A stretch of 64,000 nucleotides of DNA from Maricaulis sp965242785 (GTDB taxonomy: Bacteria > Pseudomonadota > Alphaproteobacteria > Caulobacterales > Maricaulaceae), in the NCBI GenBank assembly GCA_965242785.1, contig CBDETA010000004.1, positions 1,116,001-1,180,000 of the forward strand, written 5' to 3'. The position numbers were made by a program, and so were the translations under genes. Shown in pieces: positions 17,976 to 26,791 of the stretch (position 1 is its first letter; the number at the start of each line of letters is the position of its first letter). A model generated the notes under the pieces. The model was given only the letters and a program-made list of their open reading frames with translations. It was not told where the DNA came from and did no database searches.

Positions 17976-18545
17976 ATGGAAGTCATTTCCACCTCCATTC
18001 ATGAAGTTAAGTTAGTAGTTCCGACGCGTTATACGGACGAACGGGGTTGGTTTGCTGAGACCTATTCCGACAAAGCACTAGCGGCGAAGGGCATATCCGC
18101 TCAATTTATCCAGGACAATCATTCCTATTCCCGTGCTAAGGGGACTGTGCGGGGGTTGCATTATCAAGCGCCGCCCTACGCCCAGGCGAAGTTGGTTCGG
18201 GTAATCAGGGGGAGCATCTTGGATGTGGCGGTCGATGCGCGCGTCGGGTCTCCTACCTTCGGGGAATGGGTGGCGGCCGAACTCTCTGCAGAAAGCGGTC
18301 ACCAGCTCTTTGTCCCCAGGGGATTCCTGCACGGCTTCATTACCCTTGAGCCGAATGTGGAAGTTACCTACAAGGTTGATGCTTACTACAATGGCGCGGC
18401 GGACGGAAGTGTACTATGGAACGATGGGGACCTTGGCATCGAGTGGGGTGAGGCAGCGCACGCGCCTGTCCTTTCCGACAAGGACCAGGAGGCGCCCGGG
18501 TGGCGCAATTTTGTCAGTCCCTTTGAGTACGAAGCTGCGTCGTGA
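17976..18545 (+). CDS. rfbC: dTDP-4-dehydrorhamnose 3,5-epimerase
   Basis: Third enzyme of dTDP-L-rhamnose synthesis, a cupin-fold dimer. The sequence has YTDERGWFAETY, FIQDNHSYSRAKGTVRGLHYQ (in pieces DNHSYSR and GTVRGLHYQ; the His and Lys of the active site lie here), LFVPRGFLHGF and DAYYNGAADG with the Tyr that contacts the substrate. Its 189 residues match the family. ATG 17976 is preferred over the adjacent GTG 17973. It heads the order rfbC-rfbB-rfbD-rfbA, and the 58-base gap to rfbB shows no terminator. Confidence 0.95.
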   Translation: MEVISTSIHEVKLVVPTRYTDERGWFAETYSDKALAAKGISAQFIQDNHSYSRAKGTVRGLHYQAPPYAQAKLVRVIRGSILDVAVDARVGSPTFGEWVAAELSAESGHQLFVPRGFLHGFITLEPNVEVTYKVDAYYNGAADGSVLWNDGDLGIEWGEAAHAPVLSDKDQEAPGWRNFVSPFEYEAAS

Positions 18546-18603
18546 TGCGCTGGGAGTTTCTTGCGGCTCAAAGTCTGATGCGAATTACATGGAACGGAAA
18601 TAG

Positions 18604-19662
18604 ATGAAGTTGGTAGTTACTGGCGGCGCCGGGTTTATTGGATCTGCGGTGGTTCGTGCTGCAATCGCGTCTGGGTACGACGTAGTTGTCCTCGATAAGC
18701 TGACATATGCAGCCAACTTGGAGAACCTCAAAGCTGTTGATCAATCTCGGTATGTGCTTGAAATAGTGGACATCTGTGACAGCGCTAAGGTTCGCGAGGT
18801 TTTCAAGACCCATACTCCAGATGCCATCATGCATCTGGCAGCCGAGTCGCATGTTGACCGTTCAATTGATGGACCGCGAGACTTCATCGAAACCAATATT
18901 GTTGGAACCTTTTCGCTTCTTGAAGTGGCCCGGGAGTATTATGGAACTCTTTCCGGTTCGAAAAGGGACTCGTTCCGCTTCCACCACGTTTCGACCGACG
19001 AAGTATACGGCACATTGGGTTCGGAAGGGTTGTTTACGGAGGAAACCCCGTACCGGCCGAATTCACCTTACGCTGCCAGCAAGGCTAGTTCCGACATGTT
19101 GGTTCGCGCTTGGGCCGAGACCTTCAAGCTCCCCGTAGTCTTGTCGAATTGTTCTAACAATTACGGGCCGTACCAGTTCCCTGAAAAGCTCATTCCTGTC
19201 GTGATTCTCAAGGCGATGAGCGAGGCGCCAATCCCCGTTTACGGGAAGGGGGATAATGTCCGTGACTGGTTGTACGTCGAAGACCACGCTGCCGCCCTGC
19301 TTCAGGTGCTCGAGCGTGGTGCCCTGAGCGAAACATACAACATTGGCGGAAACAACGAGGTGTCGAACATCGATTTGGTTCGTCGTCTGTGTAGTCTTCT
19401 CGATGACGAGCGTCCGCGGTCGGAGGGGAGCTATGAAGACCTAATCACCTTCGTGCAAGATCGGCCTGGGCACGACTTCCGATATGCAATTGATGCCTCC
19501 AAAATTAGAAGGGATCTGGATTGGCAGCCTTCAGTGAGCGTTGATGAGGGACTGCGCAAAACTGTGCGCTGGTACCTTGAAAACGAATGGTGGTGGAGGC
19601 CGTTGACCGCACGGGAGGGTGTCGGTGGCCGTCTTGGCTTGAAGGCCGAGCGGGTCGGTTAG
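18604..19662 (+). CDS. rfbB: dTDP-glucose 4,6-dehydratase
   Basis: Second enzyme of dTDP-L-rhamnose synthesis; NAD-dependent, cytoplasmic. TGGAGFIGSAVV is the NAD loop at residues 5-16, HLAAESHVDRSIDGP is the hallmark dTDP-sugar segment, STDEVYGTLG carries the catalytic Thr-Asp-Glu and SPYAASKASSD the Y-x3-K pair. NCSNNYGPYQFPEKLIP and YGKGDNVRDWLYVEDH are typical RfbB blocks. Length is 352 residues. The stop codon directly abuts the ATG of rfbD. Confidence 0.97.
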   Translation: MKLVVTGGAGFIGSAVVRAAIASGYDVVVLDKLTYAANLENLKAVDQSRYVLEIVDICDSAKVREVFKTHTPDAIMHLAAESHVDRSIDGPRDFIETNIVGTFSLLEVAREYYGTLSGSKRDSFRFHHVSTDEVYGTLGSEGLFTEETPYRPNSPYAASKASSDMLVRAWAETFKLPVVLSNCSNNYGPYQFPEKLIPVVILKAMSEAPIPVYGKGDNVRDWLYVEDHAAALLQVLERGALSETYNIGGNNEVSNIDLVRRLCSLLDDERPRSEGSYEDLITFVQDRPGHDFRYAIDASKIRRDLDWQPSVSVDEGLRKTVRWYLENEWWWRPLTAREGVGGRLGLKAERVG

Positions 19663-20568
19663 ATGAAAGCTCTGGTAATTGGGCAGACAGGCCAGCTTGC
19701 CTGCAAACTTCTGCCGTCCATGGCAGCGCGGGGCCATGATGTTCGATCCTTGGCGCGAACTGATTTGGATCTATCGCGACCGTCGCAAATCCGACCAAAG
19801 CTGAAAAATATGGATGACGTGGAAATCGTCATCATTGCGGCCGCGTATACGGCGGTAGATCAGGCGGAAAGTGACGAGGTTGAGGCTTTTGCGGTAAATG
19901 CTGAAGCGGTCCGAGAAATCGGTCTATTCGCATGCGACCGGGGAGTGCCAGTAATCCACATATCCACGGACTATGTGTTCGACGGAGAGCTTCCCAGCGG
20001 TGCATACCGGCCAGGCGATGCCGTTGGTCCCAAGAGTGTATATGGGGCCAGCAAGCTCGCTGGGGAAAAGGCGCTTCGCGATGTGCAGCCGAAATCTGTC
20101 ATCCTTCGCACTGCATGGGTGTACTCGGATGTAGGGCGCAATTTCCTCACCACGATGCTGAGGCTCGGGCGCGAACATGATCAGCTGCGAATTGTGGCTG
20201 ACCAGTTCGGGTCGCCAACATCCGCTCTCGATTTGGCTCAAGCTGTTGTCGGTGTCGCCGAGCGAATAGTCGACGGCCCTCCCAGTGAGAAGGTCTGGGG
20301 CGTCTTTCATTGCTGCGGTGGGGGTGACGCGTCGTGGTATGACTTCGCTGCTGAGATATTCAAACACGCGGGCGACCTGAGTGGGTCGCCTGCCTTGACA
20401 CCGGTCTCAAGTGGCGAATATCCGACCGCCGCCCGTCGCCCAAAAAATTCTCGTTTAGATTGTTCTAGCTTAGAAGCGGTGTTCGGACTCCGCCTTCCAG
20501 CGTGGAAGGTGTCATTGCAGTCCACGCTCGATGAAATGCGAAGCGCCGTAAGACAGGAGGTTTCATGA
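19663..20568 (+). CDS. rfbD: dTDP-4-dehydrorhamnose reductase
   Basis: Last enzyme of dTDP-L-rhamnose synthesis, reducing the 4-keto group with NAD(P)H. The 301-residue SDR protein begins with ALVIGQTGQLACKL (cofactor loop), has AAYTAVDQAESDEVEAFAVN, HISTDYVFDGELPSGAY and VYGASKLAGEKALRD (Y-x3-K), then RTAWVYSDVGRNFLTTML and RIVADQFGSPTSALDLA, all characteristic of RfbD. It starts immediately after rfbB and overlaps rfbA by four bases (ATGA), so translation is coupled. Confidence 0.95.
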   Translation: MKALVIGQTGQLACKLLPSMAARGHDVRSLARTDLDLSRPSQIRPKLKNMDDVEIVIIAAAYTAVDQAESDEVEAFAVNAEAVREIGLFACDRGVPVIHISTDYVFDGELPSGAYRPGDAVGPKSVYGASKLAGEKALRDVQPKSVILRTAWVYSDVGRNFLTTMLRLGREHDQLRIVADQFGSPTSALDLAQAVVGVAERIVDGPPSEKVWGVFHCCGGGDASWYDFAAEIFKHAGDLSGSPALTPVSSGEYPTAARRPKNSRLDCSSLEAVFGLRLPAWKVSLQSTLDEMRSAVRQEVS

Positions 20569-21434
20569 GAAAGGGTATAATTCTGGCCGGTGGCTCGGGC
20601 ACTCGGCTGCATCCCCTAACCAGGGCCGTTTCAAAGCAGTTGCTGCCGGTTTATGACAAGCCGATGATCTACTACCCTCTCTCGGTGTTGATGCTTGCGG
20701 GTATCCGGGAAGTTTTGATCATTACCACTCCCGAAGACAAAAGTGCGTTCGAGCGGTTGCTGGGCGATGGATCTCGGTGGGGCATCCACTTGGAGTATGC
20801 AATTCAGCCCTCTCCGGACGGTTTGGCGCAGGCCCTCATAATCGGCGAGGAATTTCTATCCGGGCAGCCCAGCGCGATGATCCTCGGCGATAACATCTTT
20901 TACGGCAGCGGTTTTGGCGCGTCGCTAAAGGAAGCCAATGAGCAGATCACCGGCGCTACTGTCTTCGGGTATCAAGTATTGGATCCGCACCGCTACGGCA
21001 TTGTTGAGTTTGATTCAGAGGGCAAAGCAATCTCCCTGGAGGAAAAGCCTAGCGACCCCAAATCCAATTACGCGGTAACGGGCCTTTATTTCTATGACTC
21101 CGAGGCGCCGTCCTTGGCAAGGCAGGTGAAGCCTTCCCATCGCGGTGAGCTTGAGATTACCTCGCTCAACAATCTTTATCTTGAAGCGCAGTCGCTGCAT
21201 GTAAAGCTGCTTGGCCGTGGTTTTGCGTGGCTTGATACCGGCACCCACGAGTCTCTGATTCAAGCGGGTGAATTTGTCAGGACCCTGGAGGCGCGTCAGG
21301 GCTTACGTGTGGGGTGTGTGGAGGAGATCGCATACTCGCGTGGGTGGATCGACCGTGACGAGTTGCTGGCCCTCGCCAGGGAGTTTCCGAAAAATCCTTA
21401 TTGTCAGTACCTTTCCAGTATTGCGAACCGCTAG
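20565..21434 (+). CDS. rfbA: Glucose-1-phosphate thymidylyltransferase
   Basis: First enzyme of dTDP-L-rhamnose synthesis. IILAGGSGTRLHPLTRAVSK and QLLPVYDKPMIYYPLSVLML form the nucleotide- and sugar-1-phosphate site, ILGDNIFYG the metal site, and SLEEKPSDPKSNYAVTGLYF and RGFAWLDTGTHESLIQA the rest of the pocket. The length of 289 residues is standard. It is the last gene of the rfbCBDA operon; no intrinsic terminator was seen behind it. Confidence 0.97.
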   Translation: MRKGIILAGGSGTRLHPLTRAVSKQLLPVYDKPMIYYPLSVLMLAGIREVLIITTPEDKSAFERLLGDGSRWGIHLEYAIQPSPDGLAQALIIGEEFLSGQPSAMILGDNIFYGSGFGASLKEANEQITGATVFGYQVLDPHRYGIVEFDSEGKAISLEEKPSDPKSNYAVTGLYFYDSEAPSLARQVKPSHRGELEITSLNNLYLEAQSLHVKLLGRGFAWLDTGTHESLIQAGEFVRTLEARQGLRVGCVEEIAYSRGWIDRDELLALAREFPKNPYCQYLSSIANR

Positions 21435-21794
21435 ATAGTCCCGTCAACGGGGTGAGTGGATCACAAGTCTATTGTTGTCGGGCATCGCATGTCTTAGGCG
21501 GGAGTGTCGCGATTTGTCGGCGGGACCGAGTCGGCACCGCAAAGGGGCTGACACGTTGAGTTCCGAGTGATCGGCAACGCTTGTGCCCCGGTGGACACAT
21601 TGCTTGAGGCCGGTCCTGCGGCTCAGGCGTCCTCTTAGATGCCTTGCCTATACCGAGGCTCCTGGTTTTCTGGGGGCGAGCAAATCCTGCCCGTTAGCTT
21701 CCTCATGTTCGTTGGGCGGTGCTAGCTCCCGCTTGCAATTCGTGTAAATGAGGCGGCTGATTGATAAGGGATCGCGAAAGAAGGGTGGTGCCTG
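21435..21794. other. 360-base spacer upstream of glmS
   Basis: No gene or tRNA is visible. The region should contain the glmS promoter. I looked for a glmS ribozyme-like leader and saw none, which is expected in a proteobacterium; no clear -35/-10 pair or terminator could be assigned. AAGAAGGG shortly before the glmS ATG is the likely ribosome site. Confidence 0.5.
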
Positions 21795-23615
21795 ATGTGT
21801 GGGATTGTTTGCGTTTCTGGCTGGAAAGAGGCTGAGAAGCTGCTGTTCGAGGGCCTCAAGCGGCTAGAATATCGCGGCTACGACTCTGCTGGATTGGCCG
21901 TTCAGATGTCAGATGGTCGCATAAATTGTCGACGCGCAGTCGGAAAGGTGCGGGAGCTCCAGCGGGTCTTGGATTCTAGTGTATCCGGACAAACCGGAAT
22001 TTCTCACACTCGTTGGGCAACGCATGGTGCCCCTAGCGAAGTGAACGCCCATCCTCAAGTCGCAGGGAGGGTGGCGCTTGTCCACAATGGGATTATTGAG
22101 AATTTCACTTCCTTGCGGAAGGAGGTTGAGGGTGCGGGGCGCGATTTAGTCAGCGAAACCGACACTGAAGTGGTTGCGCAACTATTGGACATGGCCCTAT
22201 CCGAGGGGATGAGTCCGAAGGACGCATTGCTCTCAGTTGTTCGCCGATTACAGGGTGCATTTGCGATTGCGGCGATCATTGAGGGGGAACCGGATCTTGT
22301 GCTTGCGGCCAAGCAGGGGGCACCTCTTCTCGCGGCATTGGCAGGAAGTGCCAGTTTTGTAGCTTCCGATGTGATGGCGTTTGCCGGGGAAGCGGAAAAG
22401 GTGATCTATCTCGAAGATGGGGATTTGGTATTGGCGCGGCTCGGCGAAGTTGAAGTCTTCAAGGCTTCAGGGGAGCTGGTGACCCGTCCATCCGCCTCCG
22501 CGCCAAAGTCTGCTGCGTTGGCTGAACGTGGCAACCACAGACATTTCATGCAAAAGGAAATTTACGAGCAGCCAGAGGTCATTGGCAGAACGCTGAGCAC
22601 ATACATTGATGCGGCTGCGAACAGGATTCGTCAGCGCGATGGCGTCGACTTCTCGTCCGCAAGTCGATTGCTCATTATTGGCTGTGGGACCGCAGCTTTT
22701 GCCGGTCGAGTGGCGCAATATTGGTTCGAAGCTACAGGCGGCTTGCCAACCCATGTCGATATCGCGTCCGAATTCCGCTATCGCAACCCCGCTTTCATGG
22801 AGGGTGATATTGCGTTGTTCATCTCCCAGTCCGGAGAGACCGCTGACACTCTCGAGGCGATGCGCATGTGTAAAGCGTCCGGCGTCCCTACACTAGCGCT
22901 GGTCAACACAGCGCATTCCTCCATGGCGCGCGAAGCCGATTTGGTCGCGCCTACCTTGGCGGGGCCGGAGATAGGCGTTGCATCTACGAAGGCGTTTTCC
23001 TGCCAGTTGTCGGCACTCGCTGCCCTGGCGGTACAAGCCGGCGTCCAGCGAGGGCGAATTAACTTGCTGCAAGAGCAACGGGAAGTGGCCAAGTTGCTTG
23101 CTCTTCCCGGCCTAATGAGTGCTGCGCTTAGTATAGAAAGGCCTGTCGATAGGCTTGCTCAAAGATTAGCTCAGGCGCCGATTGTTCTTTATATCGGTCG
23201 AAATGAGTATTTTCCCATAGCCTTAGAGGGGGCACTTAAGCTCAAGGAGATTAGCTACATCCATGCCGAAGGGTTTGCAGCCGGAGAGCTGAAGCACGGC
23301 CCGATTGCTTTGGTCGAAGAGGGGGTGGCTGTGGTGGTTATCGCCCCACACGATCATCTATTTGAAAAAACTAGATCTTCGATCGAGCAAGTGAAGGCGC
23401 GGGGGGCAACGGTGATCGCCATCACCGATAGCGTTGGTGCGGAGGCGCTTGGCAAAGATGCTGATACGGTTCTGGCACTGCCAGCGGTATCGGGCTTGGC
23501 CGGGCCGATCGTGGCTACGGTCGCAGTGCAACTTCTGGCGTACTACGTTGCGGTACATAAAGGAACAGATGTCGACCAGCCCAGAAATCTAGCGAAATCC
23601 GTCACTGTTGAGTAG
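21795..23615 (+). CDS. glmS: Glutamine-fructose-6-phosphate aminotransferase (isomerizing)
   Basis: Makes glucosamine-6-phosphate from fructose-6-phosphate and glutamine, the entry to UDP-GlcNAc and amino sugars. The protein begins MCGIVCVSGW, so Cys2 becomes the N-terminal nucleophile of the glutaminase domain after Met removal; HTRWATHGAPSEVNAHP and HNGIIENF follow. The two SIS domains show FISQSGETADTLEAM and the GVASTKAFSCQLSALA block, with AEGFAAGELKHGPIAL and the C-terminal NLAKSVTVE essential for the isomerase site. Length 606 residues is usual. It may be a second copy reserved for the glycan locus, since it lies inside it; whether another copy exists elsewhere is not visible. Confidence 0.96.
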   Translation: MCGIVCVSGWKEAEKLLFEGLKRLEYRGYDSAGLAVQMSDGRINCRRAVGKVRELQRVLDSSVSGQTGISHTRWATHGAPSEVNAHPQVAGRVALVHNGIIENFTSLRKEVEGAGRDLVSETDTEVVAQLLDMALSEGMSPKDALLSVVRRLQGAFAIAAIIEGEPDLVLAAKQGAPLLAALAGSASFVASDVMAFAGEAEKVIYLEDGDLVLARLGEVEVFKASGELVTRPSASAPKSAALAERGNHRHFMQKEIYEQPEVIGRTLSTYIDAAANRIRQRDGVDFSSASRLLIIGCGTAAFAGRVAQYWFEATGGLPTHVDIASEFRYRNPAFMEGDIALFISQSGETADTLEAMRMCKASGVPTLALVNTAHSSMAREADLVAPTLAGPEIGVASTKAFSCQLSALAALAVQAGVQRGRINLLQEQREVAKLLALPGLMSAALSIERPVDRLAQRLAQAPIVLYIGRNEYFPIALEGALKLKEISYIHAEGFAAGELKHGPIALVEEGVAVVVIAPHDHLFEKTRSSIEQVKARGATVIAITDSVGAEALGKDADTVLALPAVSGLAGPIVATVAVQLLAYYVAVHKGTDVDQPRNLAKSVTVE

Positions 23616-23691
23616 GGTCTATATTTGTAAGAATGTGGTGGTTGGTGTATTCAAGCTGTTTTGATCAGTTCTTTATGCGGATTAGGGTGTG

Positions 23692-24378
23692 ATGAGCATT
23701 ACTTGTTCAATTTGTGGGTCGAGCGAGTTTGAGCTACATGAAGTGCTGTGGGATGAGTTAGTAGAAGATTGGAATCTTTCTGGATCGCAAAGGGACTATA
23801 TAAATCGGCAGCAAGGATTTTCATGCAAAAACTGTAGTTCCAATATGCGCTCGATTGCGTTGGCTTCCGCAATTATGCGCAGGTTTGGTTTTGGCGGTAC
23901 TTTTAGTGAATTTGTCTCGGAATCGCCTAGTATAAGTGTTTTGGAAATAAACCCAGCTGGTTCATTGACGAGGTATTTGGAGCGACTTGCTGATCATACT
24001 TTGATTTCATATCCTGAATATGATATGCAGAACCTTAATATTGAAAGCGGATTGTTTGATTTAGTAGTTCATTCTGATACCCTGGAGCATGTTCCTAATG
24101 TTGAGGATGCGCTTTCGGAAACTTTACGTGTATTGCGTCCTAGAGGTGTCGCATGTTTTACTATTCCAATAATTTACGATAGGCTAACAAAGTCACGAGC
24201 TGGTCTTAAGGCGAGTTATCATAAAAATCCTGACACCGGAGTAGATGAGCACGCGCGGGTCTATTTTGAGTTCGGAGCCGATTTTTGGTCTAAAGTATTG
24301 ATGTCTGGTTTTCGCAGCGTTGAAGTGTATGCCGCTGAATTTCCGGCTGGACTGGCGGTTGTTGCTAGTAGGGACTAG
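23692..24378 (+). CDS. Methyltransferase-like protein with Cys4 motif (second of two)
   Basis: A 228-residue paralogue of the protein at 17097-17936. The N-terminus has a clean zinc-ribbon pattern, CSICGSSEFE and CKNCSSNMRS, followed by a degenerate class I methyltransferase core: ISVLEINPAGSLTRYL, FDLVVHSDTLEHVPNVEDAL and LRPRGVACFTIPII, ending FEFGADFWSKVLMSGFR. ATG 23692, just after TTAGGG, is chosen over GTG 23689. This is the most AT-rich gene of the window, with many A/T third positions, and marks the right edge of the foreign-looking locus. Substrate unknown; a recent transfer is likely. Confidence 0.72.
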   Translation: MSITCSICGSSEFELHEVLWDELVEDWNLSGSQRDYINRQQGFSCKNCSSNMRSIALASAIMRRFGFGGTFSEFVSESPSISVLEINPAGSLTRYLERLADHTLISYPEYDMQNLNIESGLFDLVVHSDTLEHVPNVEDALSETLRVLRPRGVACFTIPIIYDRLTKSRAGLKASYHKNPDTGVDEHARVYFEFGADFWSKVLMSGFRSVEVYAAEFPAGLAVVASRD

Positions 24379-24539
24379 TTTTATTTATATTGCGCAGGCG
24401 GCAGTCGTGCGGTCATAGGTCTGTGCCTTTGGGCAAGGGCGCGTGGTTGGGGAATAGGAAATGTTATGTGATTTTCAAAATCGAACGTGTGTGAATAGGC
24501 GGGCACTTGGATACCCAACTTAGGAGGCAGGTGCATCCC

Positions 24540-25667
24540 ATGGCTGACATGATTCCCTTCATCGACCTTCAGGCCCAGCGGGCCCGTATCAAGGACCGCA
24601 TGGACGCCGCGGTGATGAAAGTGCTGGACGAGGGTCGCTATATTCTCGGCCCGGAAGTGTCCGAGCTGGAGACCCGCCTGGCTGAGTTTGCCGGTATCGG
24701 TCGCGCGCTCAGCTGCGCCAACGGAACCGACGCCATTCTCATCCCGCTGATGGCCTGGGGCATCGGTCCGGGCGATGCGGTCTTCGTGCCCAGCTTCACC
24801 TTTGCCGCAACCGCTGAAGTGGTGGTCCTGGCCGGCGCATCGCCGGTCTTCGTCGACATTGATCCGGACACTTACAACATGTCGCCGGCCAGCCTGAAAG
24901 CGGCCATCGAGGCGGTGAAGGCGGCTGGCGAACTGACCCCGAAGGCTGTGATCGCCGTGGATCTGTTCGGCCAGCCGGCCGACTATCCGGCGCTGGCACC
25001 GATTGCCCGGGAACACGGTCTGAAACTCGTGTCCGACTGTGCGCAGGGCTATGGCTGCACGCTGGACGGCAAGGCATCGCTGCACTGGGCGGACGCACTG
25101 ACCGTGTCCTTCTATCCGGCCAAGCCGCTGGGGGCCTATGGCGATGGCGGGGCTGTGCTGTGCAAGGATGACGCGCTCTTCGACGTGATGAAGTCGGTCC
25201 GTGTGCATGGCGAAGGCGCCTCGCGCTATGAGTATGCCCGGATCGGCCTGAACTCCCGCCTGGATACGCTCCAGGCCGCCATCCTTTTGGCAAAGCTGGA
25301 CGTGTTTGCCGAGGAGATCGAGATGCGCCAGAGCGTGGCGGATCGCTACGCCGGCGGGTTCGGCAACATGATCAAGATCCCGCACATCATCGTTGGGGCG
25401 CAGTCGACCTGGGCGCAATACACGGTCGAGGTGGATGATCGCGATGGCTTCCGCGACCATCTGGCCAAGCAGGGCGTGCCGACGGCGATCTACTATCCGA
25501 TCCCGTTGCACATGCATGAACCCTATGCCGGTTATCCGGTCGCGCCGGGCGGGTTGCCGGTGACCGAGGCCGCGGCGCGGCGCGTTGTCTCCCTGCCGAT
25601 GCATCCGGACATGCCGCAGGCGGACATTGACCGGGTCATCGCGGCAGTGACAGGGTTTTGTGCATAG
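24540..25667 (+). CDS. DegT/DnrJ/EryC1 sugar aminotransferase, WbpE/WlbC-like
   Basis: PLP-dependent aminotransferase of 375 residues acting on a nucleotide-linked keto sugar. MIPFIDLQAQRARIKDRMDA at the N-terminus, GRYILGPEVSELETRLAEF, CANGTDAILIPLMAWGIGPG, DCAQGYGCTLDGK and FYPAKPLGAYGDGGA (PLP Lys) closely follow WbpE, which aminates UDP-2-acetamido-3-keto-glucuronic acid. No partner WbpA/WbpB/WbpD gene is in the window. ATG 24540 sits 12 bases after AGGAGG; ATG 24549 and GTG 24531 are in frame. GC-rich codon use resumes here, in sharp contrast to the preceding gene. Confidence 0.88.
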   Translation: MADMIPFIDLQAQRARIKDRMDAAVMKVLDEGRYILGPEVSELETRLAEFAGIGRALSCANGTDAILIPLMAWGIGPGDAVFVPSFTFAATAEVVVLAGASPVFVDIDPDTYNMSPASLKAAIEAVKAAGELTPKAVIAVDLFGQPADYPALAPIAREHGLKLVSDCAQGYGCTLDGKASLHWADALTVSFYPAKPLGAYGDGGAVLCKDDALFDVMKSVRVHGEGASRYEYARIGLNSRLDTLQAAILLAKLDVFAEEIEMRQSVADRYAGGFGNMIKIPHIIVGAQSTWAQYTVEVDDRDGFRDHLAKQGVPTAIYYPIPLHMHEPYAGYPVAPGGLPVTEAAARRVVSLPMHPDMPQADIDRVIAAVTGFCA

Positions 25668-25816
25668 CAGTATTGGCAGTTGCGGGATTGGATTTCGCAG
25701 TCAGGTACGCCATATAGCGGCGGACGACCTTTCCGTGTCGGCTTTAGGAAAGGACTGCTAACATCGCTCGGAAGCGGGGTGGGCACCTCGCTGTACGAGC
25801 TTATGAGCGTCCAGGA

Positions 25817-26791
25817 ATGAACGAGCCGATCCTGCAATCCATACAGTCCTACGCGCGTCGTTTTCGCGAGCCGGCCCCCCGGCGCGAGCGGCCATTGTCT
25901 GCGCATTTGCGTGCCCTTGAAGCCGAAAGCATGCACATCATGCGAGAGGTGGCAGCCGAGTTTTCGAACCCGGTCATGCTGTACTCCATCGGCAAGGACA
26001 GTGCGGTGATGCTGCATCTGGCCCTCAAGGCATTCTACCCGTCCCTGCCGCCCTTTCCGCTTCAGCACGTGGATTCCACGTTCAAGTTTCGCGACATGAT
26101 CAGCTTTCGCGACACCATCGCGTCCGAGCTCGGTCTGGAGATGCGGGTTGAGATCAATGAGGAGGGCCGGGCCCGCGGCATCAACCCATTCGATCACGGC
26201 TCCCAGGTCCATACGCAGGTCATGAAGACGGAGGCCCTGCGCAACGCCATGACGCGCCATGGATACGATGCGGCATTCGGTGGCGCGCGCCGGGATGAAG
26301 AGAAGGCGCGTGCCAAGGAGCGGATATTCTCGTTCCGGGACGCAAACCATAGCTGGGACCCCAAGAACCAGCGCCCTGAACTCTGGCACAATTACAACAC
26401 CAAGATCCGCAAGGGCGAATCCATTCGTGTCTTTCCCTTGTCGAACTGGACCGAGCTGGATGTATGGCAGTACATCCTTGAAGATGAGATCCCGATTGTA
26501 CCGCTGTATTTTGCGGCCCGGCGGCCGGTTGTCGAACGCGACGGCCAACTCATCATGGTGGATGATGAACGCTTGCCTTTGCGCCCCGGAGAGACGCCCG
26601 ATCACAGGATGATCCGTTTCCGGACCCTGGGGTGCTATCCGCTGACCGGCGCCATCGAGTCCGAAGCTCAAACGCTTGAAGACATTGTTCTGGAAATGCT
26701 GACGGCACGGACGTCTGAGCGGTCCGGGCGGCTGATCGACCACGATGAATCCGGGTCGATGGAGAAGAAAAAGCGGGAGGGGTATTTCTGA
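25817..26791 (+). CDS. cysD: Sulfate adenylyltransferase subunit 2
   Basis: Catalytic subunit of ATP sulfurylase (ATP + sulfate to adenylyl sulfate) in sulfate assimilation. The PP-loop YSIGKDSAVMLHLALKAF is intact, HVDSTFKFRDMI, FGGARRDEEKARAKERIFSF and LSNWTELDVWQYI are CysD hallmarks. Length 324 residues is slightly longer than E. coli CysD because of an N-terminal extension. Its TGA overlaps the ATG of the GTPase gene, indicating coupled translation of the two subunits. Confidence 0.97.
   Translation: MNEPILQSIQSYARRFREPAPRRERPLSAHLRALEAESMHIMREVAAEFSNPVMLYSIGKDSAVMLHLALKAFYPSLPPFPLQHVDSTFKFRDMISFRDTIASELGLEMRVEINEEGRARGINPFDHGSQVHTQVMKTEALRNAMTRHGYDAAFGGARRDEEKARAKERIFSFRDANHSWDPKNQRPELWHNYNTKIRKGESIRVFPLSNWTELDVWQYILEDEIPIVPLYFAARRPVVERDGQLIMVDDERLPLRPGETPDHRMIRFRTLGCYPLTGAIESEAQTLEDIVLEMLTARTSERSGRLIDHDESGSMEKKKREGYF

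Noticed and set aside
21435..21794. glmS ribozyme in the leader
   Set aside because: That ribozyme is known mainly from Firmicutes, and no matching core could be found in the leader.
24381..25604. 407-codon minus-strand frame
   Set aside because: Lies opposite the WbpE-like aminotransferase with its intact PLP motif; composition is typical of an antisense frame.
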